This document shows, in pieces, positions 17,248-26,806 of a stretch of 64,000 nt of DNA. The stretch lies in the NCBI RefSeq assembly GCF_009184635.1, contig NZ_WELI01000013.1, forward strand, positions 95,716 through 159,715. Direction: 5' to 3'. Each line of letters opens with the position of its first letter. Positions within the stretch are counted from its first letter, which is position 1. The notes beneath the pieces were generated by a model. That model searched no databases. It worked only from the letters and a program-made list of their open reading frames with translations, and was not told the DNA's origin. The translations under genes and the position numbers were made by a program. The stretch is from Rudanella paleaurantiibacter. GTDB lineage: Bacteria > Bacteroidota > Bacteroidia > Cytophagales > Spirosomataceae.

Positions 17248-18776
17248 GGCAAAGGAAGTTTGAAAGTGGAGAGCGGAAACCGCTCGCTGTTCACTACGTT
17301 GGCCGTGGTGTAGGGCTGCCATCCGTAGTACAGGAATTGACCCGTTTGGGCGCCCGTCAGATGCACGATGTTACCCCGAAGCTGGGCAGAAAGATCAGTA
17401 TGGGGGCCGGTGACATCGCCGAGGGCAAACCCGCGCACCGCCTGGCGATCAGCAGTTTGGAGACCCTTCCCCGCATTGGCTACGTGAAGTTCCCAGCCAT
17501 CTGCCCGCCGACATACCCGCACAGGCACCGGAGAGGGCAGCAACGGTTTTTTATAGGTTTGAACGAGCATAGCGCGGGCCAAACGTTCGCCCACCGTTTT
17601 TTTATCGGTCGGGTGAACATCCGTCGGGTGGCCCACATCGCTCGTGACGGCCATACCCACGTTAGGCAGCGATTCGGCCAGTCGCCGTTGCCCATCCCGA
17701 AACAGGGGCCAATACTCGGATTTATACCCTTTCTCGGTACCAATGGACGAAAGTTGACAGTAAAAAAATGGGAGCTTGGGCCGGTTCCAGGCGCGTCGCC
17801 ATTGGGCAATAAGTACCGGAAAAAGGGCTTCGTGTTGCTGTACCCGTCGACTACTCAGCGCGTTGCTTTCACCCTGATACCACATCACTCCTTTGACCGA
17901 CAGTGAGCTCAGCGGCAGCACCCCGGCCTCGTACAGAAATCCTGGCTCGTACGGGTGATGGACACCGTGCGGGCCATGCGGCAACAGATAGCCCGCACGG
18001 AGCAGAGAGTCGAGGTTTTCGTGGCCCCGTTGGATGCACCAGGGTTCGAGGGCTTTATTTCCGAACCAGTCACCCGTAAAAAGGCACTGCAACAGGGTGT
18101 CCGCCCCCGCTCCGTCGGCAGCCATCCAGGCCTCGGCGGGCGAACCACCCACAGCCATATGAATAAGGCCGACCGGAACTCCCACCGTTTCCTGCACAAC
18201 CCGGCCCGCGTAATAACACACCGCCGAAAAGGCCCGTACCGAAACCGAATCAGCAATCTGCCATTGCCCCGGCTGGAAATACCGGGCCGGTTCGAGAAAC
18301 GGGGCTTCGTGCGCCTTAAACGGTTCGTTATACCGAAACGCACCGGGTTTGCGGTCGTAGAGCCGCAATAAGGGGTTGGGGGCCTCCCGAAACGTTTGGG
18401 CCGCGTGCCGTTCAGCCGAAACCGGAAACGCCATGTTTGACTGACCCGCGCAGACCCAGACATCGCCCACGAGCAGGTGGTTCAGTTCGAGCCGGGCCGA
18501 ATGAGCCTGTACAAGCAGTTGGAGGGGAACCGAAGAGGCCCGGCGGGCGGGTAGCTTCACCGACCAGGTCGAATCGGGCAAAACGGTGGTCTGTGCTTCA
18601 TCGTCGGCCAGCCGAACCCGCACCTGTTGAGTGGGTATTCCCCTCCCCCAGATGTGCACGGGCTGATCGCGCTGAATCACCATGCCCGATTGCCAGAACT
18701 CGGCCAGCCGAACCTGAGCATATGTGGCAGGCATGAGCCCCAACACGAGCAAAATGAGCGAAATAAGTTTCTTCAT
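17244..18776 (-). CDS. Sialate O-acetylesterase
   Basis: This 510-aa SGNH-type esterase removes O-acetyl groups from sialic acids so that sialidase and lyase can act. It has a signal peptide (about 1-20, LGLMPATYAQ), nucleophile S113 in VCAGQSNMAF, the block KGVMWYQGESNAL and the catalytic D386/H388 pair in DVHPTDKK. A beta-sandwich precedes the catalytic domain, as in the family. It follows the nanM-like gene by 20 bases and overlaps the GH20 gene by four. Periplasmic location is inferred from the signal peptide. Family assignment is firm; specificity for 9-O-acetyl sialate is from context. Confidence 0.9.
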   Translation of the reverse strand: MKKLISLILLVLGLMPATYAQVRLAEFWQSGMVIQRDQPVHIWGRGIPTQQVRVRLADDEAQTTVLPDSTWSVKLPARRASSVPLQLLVQAHSARLELNHLLVGDVWVCAGQSNMAFPVSAERHAAQTFREAPNPLLRLYDRKPGAFRYNEPFKAHEAPFLEPARYFQPGQWQIADSVSVRAFSAVCYYAGRVVQETVGVPVGLIHMAVGGSPAEAWMAADGAGADTLLQCLFTGDWFGNKALEPWCIQRGHENLDSLLRAGYLLPHGPHGVHHPYEPGFLYEAGVLPLSSLSVKGVMWYQGESNALSSRRVQQHEALFPVLIAQWRRAWNRPKLPFFYCQLSSIGTEKGYKSEYWPLFRDGQRRLAESLPNVGMAVTSDVGHPTDVHPTDKKTVGERLARAMLVQTYKKPLLPSPVPVRVCRRADGWELHVANAGKGLQTADRQAVRGFALGDVTGPHTDLSAQLRGNIVHLTGAQTGQFLYYGWQPYTTANVVNSERFPLSTFKLPLP

Positions 18777-18796
18777 ACCATTTATCTATTCTCCTT

Positions 18797-19942
18797 TCAG
18801 AACGGGATAAACCGAGTCGTCGGCGTTCGAACCCCCGGCGATACTTCGCCACTTGGCAGGACAAAACCACCCGGAAAGGCAACGGGCGTAGTGGTAACAG
18901 GCACCGCAAACGGCAGGTCGCGCCAACGGGTCCACCGTCGTTTTCTGGGTGTGTACACCCAAACCGTTTTTGAAAAACCGGGATGGTCGCGTTGCAGAGC
19001 ATTTCGGCGGAAGGTCAAACTATCGCGGACGGGGCCGGTTACGGATTGGGCTATCTGATTGTTTACGCGTTCGATTTGACCGAGACGCTCACCCGTATCG
19101 CCCCCGATCACCAGCACCGACCCATCGGGCGTAGCAACAGCCGAATGGGCCGATAAGGGCGTTGGTAAGTCAGGCAGTTGCTCCCATCGGTTTTGGGCTG
19201 GCGTGTACGCGTAGGCATCAGCGAAGACCCGTGTTTGTCCATCGGCGGTGTATCGGCCTCCGGCCACGTACAATCGTCCGTTGGTCGCTACCAGAACAGC
19301 GTATGCCCGGGCCGGGCCAGGTAAGTCGGCCAGCGGTTTCCAGCCGGTTTCGGGCCGAAGCAGATTCAGCACGTACAACGTCCGCTCGGCTCCACGTTCC
19401 GACTCCCCTCCAAACACATACAACTGATTGCCCAGACACGCAGCCGACAAATTGGCCAGCGGCCGGAGTAACGGAGGTAGCGTATCGGCCCGCAATTGGC
19501 GGTTTCGGGCATCCCAGCGGTAGGCCACTACCTCGGCATACCGACGTTGCGCATCGTTGCCGCCAAGGGTTATGAATCCGTCGCGCCAGGTTACCGAAGC
19601 CCCATAGCCAAGTGCATGGCCCAACTCGCCTACTACCTGCCAGCGTTGCGGAGTACCGTTTATGGGTAAAGCATAGATGGTTCGGTGCCAAACCTTTTGA
19701 CCGCCCTCCCAGGGGTAGCCATTCGGGAAGTTGGCCCCGCCCGCCAGCAACAACATGCCGCCACTCAGGCCCGCAAAGCCGCCAGCCACCCCCGGATTGG
19801 TTTTACCCAAAAGCGGGGGTAGGGCGGGCAGAGCTGTCAACGTCGGGCGGGGCTGAGCCAGCGCCAAAGCAGGGAGCAGCAGGGCCAACAGCCCCACTTT
19901 AGCGACTAACCGCGCCCTCCGTAAGAGCCGAACGCGAAGCAT
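18797..19942 (-). CDS. nanM: Kelch N-acetylneuraminate mutarotase (NanM-like)
   Basis: The 381-aa protein has a signal peptide (about 1-30, LLALLLPALALAQ) and a six-bladed kelch propeller with repeated GG-x-W blocks such as GNQLYVFGGESERG, LYVAGGRYTADG and VLVIGGDTGERLG. It resembles the cyclically permuted mutarotase/YjhT group, which converts alpha- to beta-sialic acid in the periplasm and so speeds uptake. The ATG at 19942 overlaps the end of nanA by 44 bases. A GTG right after the nanA stop is possible but would remove the positive n-region of the signal peptide. Confidence 0.85.
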   Translation of the reverse strand: MLRVRLLRRARLVAKVGLLALLLPALALAQPRPTLTALPALPPLLGKTNPGVAGGFAGLSGGMLLLAGGANFPNGYPWEGGQKVWHRTIYALPINGTPQRWQVVGELGHALGYGASVTWRDGFITLGGNDAQRRYAEVVAYRWDARNRQLRADTLPPLLRPLANLSAACLGNQLYVFGGESERGAERTLYVLNLLRPETGWKPLADLPGPARAYAVLVATNGRLYVAGGRYTADGQTRVFADAYAYTPAQNRWEQLPDLPTPLSAHSAVATPDGSVLVIGGDTGERLGQIERVNNQIAQSVTGPVRDSLTFRRNALQRDHPGFSKTVWVYTPRKRRWTRWRDLPFAVPVTTTPVAFPGGFVLPSGEVSPGVRTPTTRFIPF

Positions 19943-20846
19943 ACCGGTTAAATTGAATGCGTTCCAGATCCTCTAAAAACTCCGTATAACGCTCGGCCGA
20001 CATGTTCTGAACGGGTGACCGGAACGCTCCGCAATCCAGACCCACCGCCCGCATGTACGCTTTACCCGTAGCAATACCGCCGTATTTGCCGAGCAACCGG
20101 ACAATCGCAATGGATTGGTCCTGCATGGCCCGCGCCCGGTCCAGATCACCCGCATCAAACGCCCGCATCAGCTCATGATAAACCGGAGCGGCATAGTTGA
20201 AGGTACTGCCCACGGCCCCACGCGCGCCCATAGCCATAGCGGCCAGGAAAATTTCGTCCCAACCCCACAGCAGATCGTACTTACGATCGGCAAAGAGCAG
20301 GCACTGCCGGTACTCCATCAGGTCGTTGTGGGTGTATTTGATGCCCCGGAAATTCGGCAGCCGCCCGTCGATGGCTTCGAGAAACGCCAGCATCGACACC
20401 GAAACCCCCGTAAGCGCCGGAATGTGGTAAAAATACACGCCAACCTCCGGCGCGGCCTCCCCTACGGCAATGCAGAAATCGGCCAGTACGGTTGCGCTTG
20501 TGGGTTTGAAATAGAACGGAGCCAAAACGGCCACGGCATCGTAGTGGTTCTCGGCAGCCAGTTTGGCGAGTTCACAGCTTTCGGCCAGCGACGTACCGCC
20601 AACGAGCATAATTTTTTGGAGCGACGGAGCCTCGACCTGACCCCAGGCCCGGAGAAGCTCCGTTTTTTCGGTAAAAGAGAGCGAAACCCCCTCCCCCGTC
20701 GATCCGCCGACAAAGGCGCCTTTCACCTCGTTCTGTTCCAAAAATTGGGCATACGCCGGAATCAGGTCCAGATTGAGCGACCCGTCGGGGTGCATGGGGG
20801 TAAACGGGGCTGCAACAAGCCCATCAATTTTATGGATGTGTGTCAT
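19899..20846 (-). CDS. nanA: N-acetylneuraminate lyase
   Basis: This cytoplasmic aldolase of the DHDPS family splits N-acetylneuraminate to ManNAc and pyruvate. At 315 aa it has normal length. It shows the carboxylate-binding GGSTGEGVSLS loop, the proton-relay Tyr140 in FYHIPALTG and the Schiff-base Lys170 in FRGIKYTH, matching E. coli NanA Y137 and K165. It follows susD after a 229-base gap that contains short direct repeats and overlaps the mutarotase gene, fitting co-transcription. Other DHDPS-family aldolases are possible in principle, but a sialidase, epimerase and O-acetylesterase next door make the sialate role likely. Confidence 0.92.
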   Translation of the reverse strand: MTHIHKIDGLVAAPFTPMHPDGSLNLDLIPAYAQFLEQNEVKGAFVGGSTGEGVSLSFTEKTELLRAWGQVEAPSLQKIMLVGGTSLAESCELAKLAAENHYDAVAVLAPFYFKPTSATVLADFCIAVGEAAPEVGVYFYHIPALTGVSVSMLAFLEAIDGRLPNFRGIKYTHNDLMEYRQCLLFADRKYDLLWGWDEIFLAAMAMGARGAVGSTFNYAAPVYHELMRAFDAGDLDRARAMQDQSIAIVRLLGKYGGIATGKAYMRAVGLDCGAFRSPVQNMSAERYTEFLEDLERIQFNRYASRSALTEGAVSR

Positions 20847-20949
20847 GTCGAATGTGATAAAGGGTGCCCCCGTTCAACTGCCGGGGACACTTCTAATCCC
20901 AACCTATAATTTTTTTAGGGAAATGGAGAATGGATTCATCAAAAGAACT

Positions 20950-21035
20950 ACCGTCAGGGTTTGGGTTGCTTATACCCTGTCAGTGGTCGTAGACCCTGAC
21001 AGTGGTATGCACGATGCCTTCACCCTGACAGTGGT
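20950..21035. repeat. Direct repeats in the susD-nanA gap
   Basis: ACCCTG(T/A)CAGTGGT occurs at 20974-20987, 20993-21006 and 21022-21035, and a shortened inverted copy, ACCGTCAGGGT, at 20950-20960. The inverted copy can form an 8-bp stem with the downstream repeats. The gap (20847-21075) holds no gene. Roles in RNA processing, attenuation or protein binding are all possible. Confidence 0.75.
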
Positions 21036-21075
21036 GAAAAGATCAACAAATACATAACCACCCCAAGTGGCCTAC

Positions 21076-22596
21076 TCAATACCCCGGTGTTTGGGTCAGC
21101 TTAGGGTCGGCGTTGAGCATACCGACCGAGATGGGCAGCACCAGTTTATACACCTGATTTTGTTGCAGATACTGCGGACTGACGGCCCGGAACACGTAGG
21201 CGTCGCCCGCCCGGCGGAGGGCAAACCACCGCTTCCCTTCGCCAATAAACTCGCGCAGGTTTTCGTCCAGAATAGCTTCCATGTTCGCTTGCTGACTTCC
21301 GTTGGTAAAGGCCGGGGCCGCAGCGCCGTAGGCCCGCGTCCGAAGGGCCATAATGTCGGCCGAGGGATCGTTACCCAGCTTGGTATTGGCTTCGGCCAGC
21401 ATCAGCAACACGTCAGCGTAGCGGTAAATGGGAAAATCGTTGTCGTAGAGTTGCACACCAGCATCTACCCGACCAATAAACTTGGTCAGCATCACCCCGG
21501 CCACCGGGTTTCCGGCGGTGGTCCGATGCATGGTACGGAACGTAGCCCGCGGCCGACGGTCGGCGGCATTGGCCGTGAGTCGGGTAATCATCGCTTGCGA
21601 CAAGCCCACCCGGCTCGCTCCACCCACAAGTGGAAACACCGTACTCACCGGAACCGCCGGACCCGGCTGCGGGTCAAACACAAGCGTACCGGCCTGCGTG
21701 GTATTCACCAGAAAACTACCGTAGGCCGACTGGGTGGCCTCGTTCTTTTCGAAGCTCAGGGCAAAAATGATTTCGCGGTTGTTGACCTCTTTGGTCGCGT
21801 CGAAAATGTCGGCGTATGTAGCCTGTAAGCCCAGCGTCGGAATGGCTTTTACCTCTTCCAAAGCCGCTTTGGCCACGGCAAAATCGGCCGAGCCTCCACC
21901 CATGAGCGTCCCCGACCACAGAAACACATCGCCTTTGAGCGTCAGCGTAGCAGCCCGGTTCCAGTACACCCGCTTGGTTGTGAAGGCATTGCTGCCGCCA
22001 AACAAGGTCAGCGATTGCTCGAGGTCGCTTTTGATGAGCTTCATGACGTCTTCGGCCTTGGCCCGCTCCCGATACAGGTCGGTGAGGTTATCAACCGACG
22101 AAACCGGCTCGGTGGTGATGGGTACCCCGCCCCAGGTACGGAGCAAGGTAAAATACACGAACGCCCGCAGGCCGTGCATTTCGGCCAGGGCCGATTTGCG
22201 CTGTGCCTCGGTCAGCGGAGCCTGCGGAAACAGCTTGATGACCGTGTTGATCCGGTCGATGAGGTTGTAGAATCCGCCCCAGTTAGCCGCCGGTACGTTG
22301 GTTGCGCTGATGTTGTGCGACCAGTACTGCTTCAGGCCCGTGTCTTCCGACTCGGTAAAAAGACCGTCGGCCCAAAGGTCGGAGCGCATTTCGCCCAAGT
22401 TCAGGAGCGTGCCGTGATAGTTTCGGAGCGAGGCATACACACCCGTGTAGAGGGTCGTGGCCGCGTTAGGGTCCGACAGGGCCAATTGCTGGTTCAGCGA
22501 CGTTTGAGGCACCACTTCTTCCAGCTGATTCTGGCACGAGAACAAGCCTGCGCACAGGCTCATTCCAGAGAGTATGAGGAGTTTACGGAGTGTCAT
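21076..22596 (-). CDS. susD: SusD/RagB-family outer-membrane lipoprotein
   Basis: The 506-aa protein has a lipoprotein signal (about 1-21, SLCAGLFSC, lipobox Cys in FSCQN) and the alpha-helical TPR-like SusD fold with the usual N-terminal LRNYHGTLL and GGVPITTEPV motifs and C-terminal EFIGEGKRWFALRR. SusD proteins form the lid of a SusC channel and capture glycans at the cell surface. It begins 15 bases after susC. Its ligand is inferred to be sialic acid or sialylated oligosaccharide from the operon, as for NanU of Bacteroides and Tannerella. Confidence 0.93.
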   Translation of the reverse strand: MTLRKLLILSGMSLCAGLFSCQNQLEEVVPQTSLNQQLALSDPNAATTLYTGVYASLRNYHGTLLNLGEMRSDLWADGLFTESEDTGLKQYWSHNISATNVPAANWGGFYNLIDRINTVIKLFPQAPLTEAQRKSALAEMHGLRAFVYFTLLRTWGGVPITTEPVSSVDNLTDLYRERAKAEDVMKLIKSDLEQSLTLFGGSNAFTTKRVYWNRAATLTLKGDVFLWSGTLMGGGSADFAVAKAALEEVKAIPTLGLQATYADIFDATKEVNNREIIFALSFEKNEATQSAYGSFLVNTTQAGTLVFDPQPGPAVPVSTVFPLVGGASRVGLSQAMITRLTANAADRRPRATFRTMHRTTAGNPVAGVMLTKFIGRVDAGVQLYDNDFPIYRYADVLLMLAEANTKLGNDPSADIMALRTRAYGAAAPAFTNGSQQANMEAILDENLREFIGEGKRWFALRRAGDAYVFRAVSPQYLQQNQVYKLVLPISVGMLNADPKLTQTPGY

Positions 22597-22611
22597 GGTT
22601 GTTTCGACGGA

Positions 22612-25600
22612 TTAAAGAGACAACGTAGCACCCATGGTCACGACGCGCGGCAGCGGGAACCGGCCAACGTCGTTGCCGCCCGTTTCGGGGAATGTTCCGT
22701 TGTAGCGGGTGAAATACGCCAAGTTCGAGCCGGTCAGGAATACGCGGAGGCTCTTCACTCGGTCGCGGGTGAGCCGGGTTGTCAGGGCGGGCGACATATC
22801 GTAGCTGAGGGTCAACTCGCGCATGGCCAGGTAGTTGCCTTTCTGCCAGAAGTTGGCCGGTGCCGTGGTTCCGCCCCCCGCATCGAGGAAGTAGTTGCGG
22901 CCGTAGTTGGCCCAGTAGTAGCGGGGCAAGGTGCCGTTTGGCGTATCGGGCGACCAGGTTTGGGTAACATCCACCGGTCCGTTTTGCGAACCCTGCACCT
23001 GCGACATACCCCGCAGATACATCTGATTCGCAATCACAAAGCCGAGTGAGTAATCAAACTGCCCGAACAACGTGAACCCTTTCCACTGCACCGTTGAGGA
23101 GAAACCACCCTGAATAGTCGGCGTGGTGCGGCCTACAAAGACAAAGTCGCGGTAGTCGAGGGTATCGTTGCGGTCTACGTCGCGCCAGCGGGCGTCGCCC
23201 AGCAGTTTAATCCGCTTGTTGGTGTACGGCAGATACGTGTTTACGAAGTTGGCGCGGGCGTCAATTTCAGCCTGGGTTGTGTAGATACCGTCGTAAGCCG
23301 GGGCCCACACTTCGTCGAGACCAATGCGCTTGCCCTCCTGCAAACCGGCTACCCACGCCAGCTTACCCGTAGCGGGATCGAAGGCCTGAATGGCGCTTTG
23401 ACGGTTCCGCTCCAGCCCGTTGTTTGGGAGTTTTACGGCGTAGTTCTTCACATGGAAGAGATTGGCCCCTACTGTCCACGACAAGCCTCCGGCCCCTTCC
23501 GGCTTCAGGATGTTGGCCCGTACTTCCAGCTCGATACCCCGGTTTTGCAACTGCCCGTTGTTGGTCAGGTAGGCACTGTAACCCGTCCACGACGGAATGG
23601 GCAGCGTGCTCAGTTTGTCGTACACATTCCGGATAAAATAGTCGGTCAGAATAGTTACCCGGTTGTTCAGCAAGCCGAGGTCCAGACCAAAGTTGAGCGT
23701 GTTGGCCCGCTCCCAGCGCAGGTTGGTATTGGCAATGCTGCCAGCGGCAAAGCCCGGCTGCCCGTTGTAAATACCCACGCTGCCGTACTGCGGAATGGTG
23801 GCATAATCACCCAGCGGGGTAATGCTGCCGTTTTCGCCCCAACTGATGCGGGGTTTTACCGTAGACACATACCGGTTCAGGCCCGACTTGGCGAAGAAAT
23901 CTTCGAAATGCAGGTTCCAACCGAGCGACAGACCGGGGAAGAAACCGTACCGGTTGGTGGTTAGCTTGGAGGTACCATCGTAGCGGGCGTTGAGGGTCAG
24001 CAGGTAGCGGTTGTCGTAGTTGTAGTTGACCCGACCAATACCCGATGCCAGCCGTTGCCAGCCCGAAAAGGCCGAAAAGGGAATCCCGACGGCATTGGTC
24101 GAAGCCGAGAGCCAGGGAATAAAATCGGTAGCGGCTAAGCTCGCCGATGCGCCATACTCGTACTGCCGAAATTCGTAGAATTCAGCTCCGCCCAGCACCG
24201 ACACATTGTGTTTGCCCAGCGTTTTGTCGTATTGCAAAAATCCGTTGTACTGGTACTGACTCGTGCGCACATTGCTGAACGACGCGTTACGGTTGTTGAT
24301 GAGCGCCCCGCCCGTTCCCGATATGTATGCTTTGGTGAAGCTGTCGTTGCCGGTGTATCGGTAAAAACCCGATGCCGATCCGAGCAGTTTCAGGCCCGGC
24401 ATAATCCGGTATTCGAGGTTCAGCCCCCCGCTGTAGCGTTGTTCGCCGGTATTGTTGATGAATTTATCACGCAGATATAGCGGATTGCCCAGGGTGCTGC
24501 CATCCACACCGGGCAGAATTGCGCCCGTGAGGTCGTGCGTGAAACGGGCCGTTGGGGCAATGCCCGTAAACCGTTGCACCACGCCCCCGTTTACGCCCCC
24601 ACCGCCATCGGCCGAGAGGTACGAGGGTGTCGATTGGGTGCTGTAGCCCGCGAGGTTGAGCGACACCGTCAGGTTTTTACCGACGTTAAGCCCCCCGTTG
24701 AAGTTCATATTCAGGCGTTTGAAACCCGACCCGATCAACATCCCCACGTCTGACAGGCTCCCGACACCCAGGGCAAAATTGCCCATGTCGTTGCCGCCCG
24801 AAACGTTCAGGTAGTGTTCGTTCAGATTGCTTTGCTGCAAAATCATGTCTTCCAGCTCCCGCTGACTCACCGAGCGGTAAATCAGACTATCCATCTGCGC
24901 CGGGTTGAACGGGTTTTTGTCCACCAGCAGTTTGTATAGCGGATTGCTCAGCAGGCCCCGGTTGGCATTGTTTACCTGTTGGGTCGAGTAGCGGCCGTCG
25001 GGGGCGGTCCAGCCTGAGTTGGTACCCCAGCCCCAGGCCCCGGCCAATTGGTTGCGGGCGTTGTTCATCTCGGCCGTGTTGTTGTCGGCACGGGCGGCTT
25101 CAAAGCGGGCTCCCAAACCGCGCCGGTTCCAGCGGATATAATCCTCGGCACTCATGTATTCGAGCGGGTTGCGCCGGATGTAGTTCGTGGCACGTTTGTA
25201 GCTATACGTTACCTGCGTACGGCCTTTTTTGCCTTTGCGGGTCGATACGAGCACCACACCGTTGGAAGCCCGCGCCCCGTATATGGCCGTTGAGGCTGCA
25301 TCCTTGAGCAGGTCCATCGACTCCACGTCTTCCATGTTAATACCAAACAGAGACGGCACAATCACCCCATCGACCACAAACAAGGGCGAACCCGCCCCGC
25401 TGAAGTCGGTGCCACCCCGGAACGAAATAGCCGGGGTTGAGCCGGGTTGTCCGGTTGTTTGCTGCACCCGCAAACCGGGCACCGCACCTTGCAAAGCGGT
25501 GGCAACGTTGGTGCGGGGTACCGATTTAAACACGGCCGGGTCGACGGTAGCAACCGAGCCTGTGAGTGTCCGGCGGCTTTGTTGCCCGTAGCCCACCACC

Positions 25601-25956
25601 ACTACTTCGTCGAGGCTTTTACTGCTCTCGGCCATCAGAACGGTGAGGGTGGTTTGGTTGCCCACGGCTACCTCCTGCGTGGTCATGCCGATCATCGAAA
25701 ACACCAGCACATCGGTTGATCCGGCACTGATCGAAAACCGGCCTTCAGCGCCCGTCACGGTGCCGCGCGCCGTTCCTTTCACGGTTACGTTCACGCCCGG
25801 CAGCGGTTCCGATAGTCGGGCATCTTTTACAAGGCCCTCCACCTGCCGGACTTGTGCCCCTGCCAGGAAGCTCCCCAACAGAGCTATAATAAGTATGACA
25901 TAACGCCCCAAGTGCGCTCGTCTGGTAAAGATTGTGTCCATAAACATTCGTACCAA
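22612..25956 (-). CDS. susC: SusC/RagA TonB-dependent transporter
   Basis: This is the first gene of the nan operon, a 1114-aa outer-membrane transporter. It has a signal peptide (about 8-35, LGSFLAGAQ), a carboxypeptidase-regulatory-like domain (about 38-115), the TonB box/plug (about 118-260, with VVVVGYG, GVIVPSLFGIN and SNGVVLVSTRKG) and a beta-barrel ending MGATLSL. It pairs with the SusD protein that follows. Likely cargo is sialic acid or sialo-oligosaccharides, by context. The start at 25956 is the first in frame; the Met codons at 25947 and 25941 are also plausible and leave the same signal peptide. The promoter lies at 25976-26007. Confidence 0.93.
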   Translation of the reverse strand: MVRMFMDTIFTRRAHLGRYVILIIALLGSFLAGAQVRQVEGLVKDARLSEPLPGVNVTVKGTARGTVTGAEGRFSISAGSTDVLVFSMIGMTTQEVAVGNQTTLTVLMAESSKSLDEVVVVGYGQQSRRTLTGSVATVDPAVFKSVPRTNVATALQGAVPGLRVQQTTGQPGSTPAISFRGGTDFSGAGSPLFVVDGVIVPSLFGINMEDVESMDLLKDAASTAIYGARASNGVVLVSTRKGKKGRTQVTYSYKRATNYIRRNPLEYMSAEDYIRWNRRGLGARFEAARADNNTAEMNNARNQLAGAWGWGTNSGWTAPDGRYSTQQVNNANRGLLSNPLYKLLVDKNPFNPAQMDSLIYRSVSQRELEDMILQQSNLNEHYLNVSGGNDMGNFALGVGSLSDVGMLIGSGFKRLNMNFNGGLNVGKNLTVSLNLAGYSTQSTPSYLSADGGGGVNGGVVQRFTGIAPTARFTHDLTGAILPGVDGSTLGNPLYLRDKFINNTGEQRYSGGLNLEYRIMPGLKLLGSASGFYRYTGNDSFTKAYISGTGGALINNRNASFSNVRTSQYQYNGFLQYDKTLGKHNVSVLGGAEFYEFRQYEYGASASLAATDFIPWLSASTNAVGIPFSAFSGWQRLASGIGRVNYNYDNRYLLTLNARYDGTSKLTTNRYGFFPGLSLGWNLHFEDFFAKSGLNRYVSTVKPRISWGENGSITPLGDYATIPQYGSVGIYNGQPGFAAGSIANTNLRWERANTLNFGLDLGLLNNRVTILTDYFIRNVYDKLSTLPIPSWTGYSAYLTNNGQLQNRGIELEVRANILKPEGAGGLSWTVGANLFHVKNYAVKLPNNGLERNRQSAIQAFDPATGKLAWVAGLQEGKRIGLDEVWAPAYDGIYTTQAEIDARANFVNTYLPYTNKRIKLLGDARWRDVDRNDTLDYRDFVFVGRTTPTIQGGFSSTVQWKGFTLFGQFDYSLGFVIANQMYLRGMSQVQGSQNGPVDVTQTWSPDTPNGTLPRYYWANYGRNYFLDAGGGTTAPANFWQKGNYLAMRELTLSYDMSPALTTRLTRDRVKSLRVFLTGSNLAYFTRYNGTFPETGGNDVGRFPLPRVVTMGATLSL

Positions 25957-25960
25957 TTGA

Positions 25961-26007
25961 TTATGTATTACCTGACAAAGGTATTATGTATGATTTAATA
26001 CTTCAAA
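25961..26007 (-). promoter_or_regulatory. susC promoter with overlapping operator site
   Basis: On the minus strand TTTG (26007-26004) is followed after 20 bases by TACCTTTG (25983-25976), a full match to the Bacteroidota -33/-7 pattern. Transcription should start near 25970. The sequence TTATGTATTAC (25961-25971) covers that start, and GTATTATGTA (25981-25990) overlaps the -7 box. These are candidate sites for the divergent GntR regulator. Confidence 0.7.
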
Positions 26008-26040
26008 ATAGTCGTAGAAATTTTATTTAAGCCGGTTATT

Positions 26041-26092
26041 TTTGAATTTTACATATTCATTCTACTTTTGCCATAAATCAAGTAATACATAA
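26041..26092 (+). promoter_or_regulatory. gntR promoter with operator site
   Basis: TTTG (26041-26044) and TACTTTTG (26063-26070) are spaced 18 bases apart and match the -33/-7 pattern. GTAATACATAA (26082-26092), the exact complement of the site at the susC promoter, lies just downstream of the expected start and directly before the ATG at 26094. Autorepression is inferred. Confidence 0.65.
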
Positions 26093-26093
26093 T

Positions 26094-26798
26094 ATGGATT
26101 ACGCAACCATGAATGACGATCTGCGGCTTGGCGAACAGACATCACTGGTCGACAAAGCCGAGACTGATTTGCTCGACTTTTTTCAGGATAGGCAATACAA
26201 AATCGGAGATGTGATTCCGAAGGAGGTGGAATTGGCCACGCAATTGGGCGTTAGCCGGACGGTGGTACGGGAGGCCCTGCAACGCCTACGGATGCGGGGG
26301 ATGGTCGATACCAAAAAGAAGCGCGGTACCGTGATTACCAATCCCGACCTGCTGTCGTTGCTCGAAAAAACGATGTACCCCGGTATTCTGGACGACGAAA
26401 CGCTGCGCGACATTTTTGAGCTGCGCATGGTTCTCGAAATTGGCATGGGCGACCTGCTGTTTGAGCGCATCACCCAACGCGACATTGACGAGCTGTACGC
26501 CATTGTGGCCAACGAGCCCACCAATACCGAAGAAACCCTGTTCAACGCCGAGCAGGAGATTCTGTTTCATGGCAAATTGTACGAGATTACGGGCAACCGA
26601 ACCCTCAAGCGGTTTCAGCGGATGTTGCTACCCGCCTTCGAATACGTTCAGCAAAGTGGGCTTCTGAAGAAACAGGTGCAGCGCAAGAAGTTCGTCTCGC
26701 ACCGGGGCCTCGTCGATGTACTGCAACACGGCACGCCCGAGACGTTCCGCAACGCCATGCGCAACCATTTCGAAAATCATTTCCAACGCCTGTTCTGA
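26094..26798 (+). CDS. nanR: GntR/FadR-family regulator of the nan locus
   Basis: The 234-aa protein has an N-terminal winged HTH (about 20-85, LATQLGVSRTVVREALQRLR) and a C-terminal FCD all-helical ligand domain (about 100-230) with conserved acidic/His positions (FHGKLYEITG, SHRGLVDVL, NHFENHF) that bind a metal or ligand. It is transcribed divergently from susC and heads the sialidase/epimerase unit, which suggests it senses sialic acid or a breakdown product and represses both units. E. coli NanR belongs to the same FCD group. The symbol is by analogy only. An alternative start is the Met at 26109. Confidence 0.85.
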   Translation: MDYATMNDDLRLGEQTSLVDKAETDLLDFFQDRQYKIGDVIPKEVELATQLGVSRTVVREALQRLRMRGMVDTKKKRGTVITNPDLLSLLEKTMYPGILDDETLRDIFELRMVLEIGMGDLLFERITQRDIDELYAIVANEPTNTEETLFNAEQEILFHGKLYEITGNRTLKRFQRMLLPAFEYVQQSGLLKKQVQRKKFVSHRGLVDVLQHGTPETFRNAMRNHFENHFQRLF

Positions 26799-26806
26799 CA
26801 TTCGCC

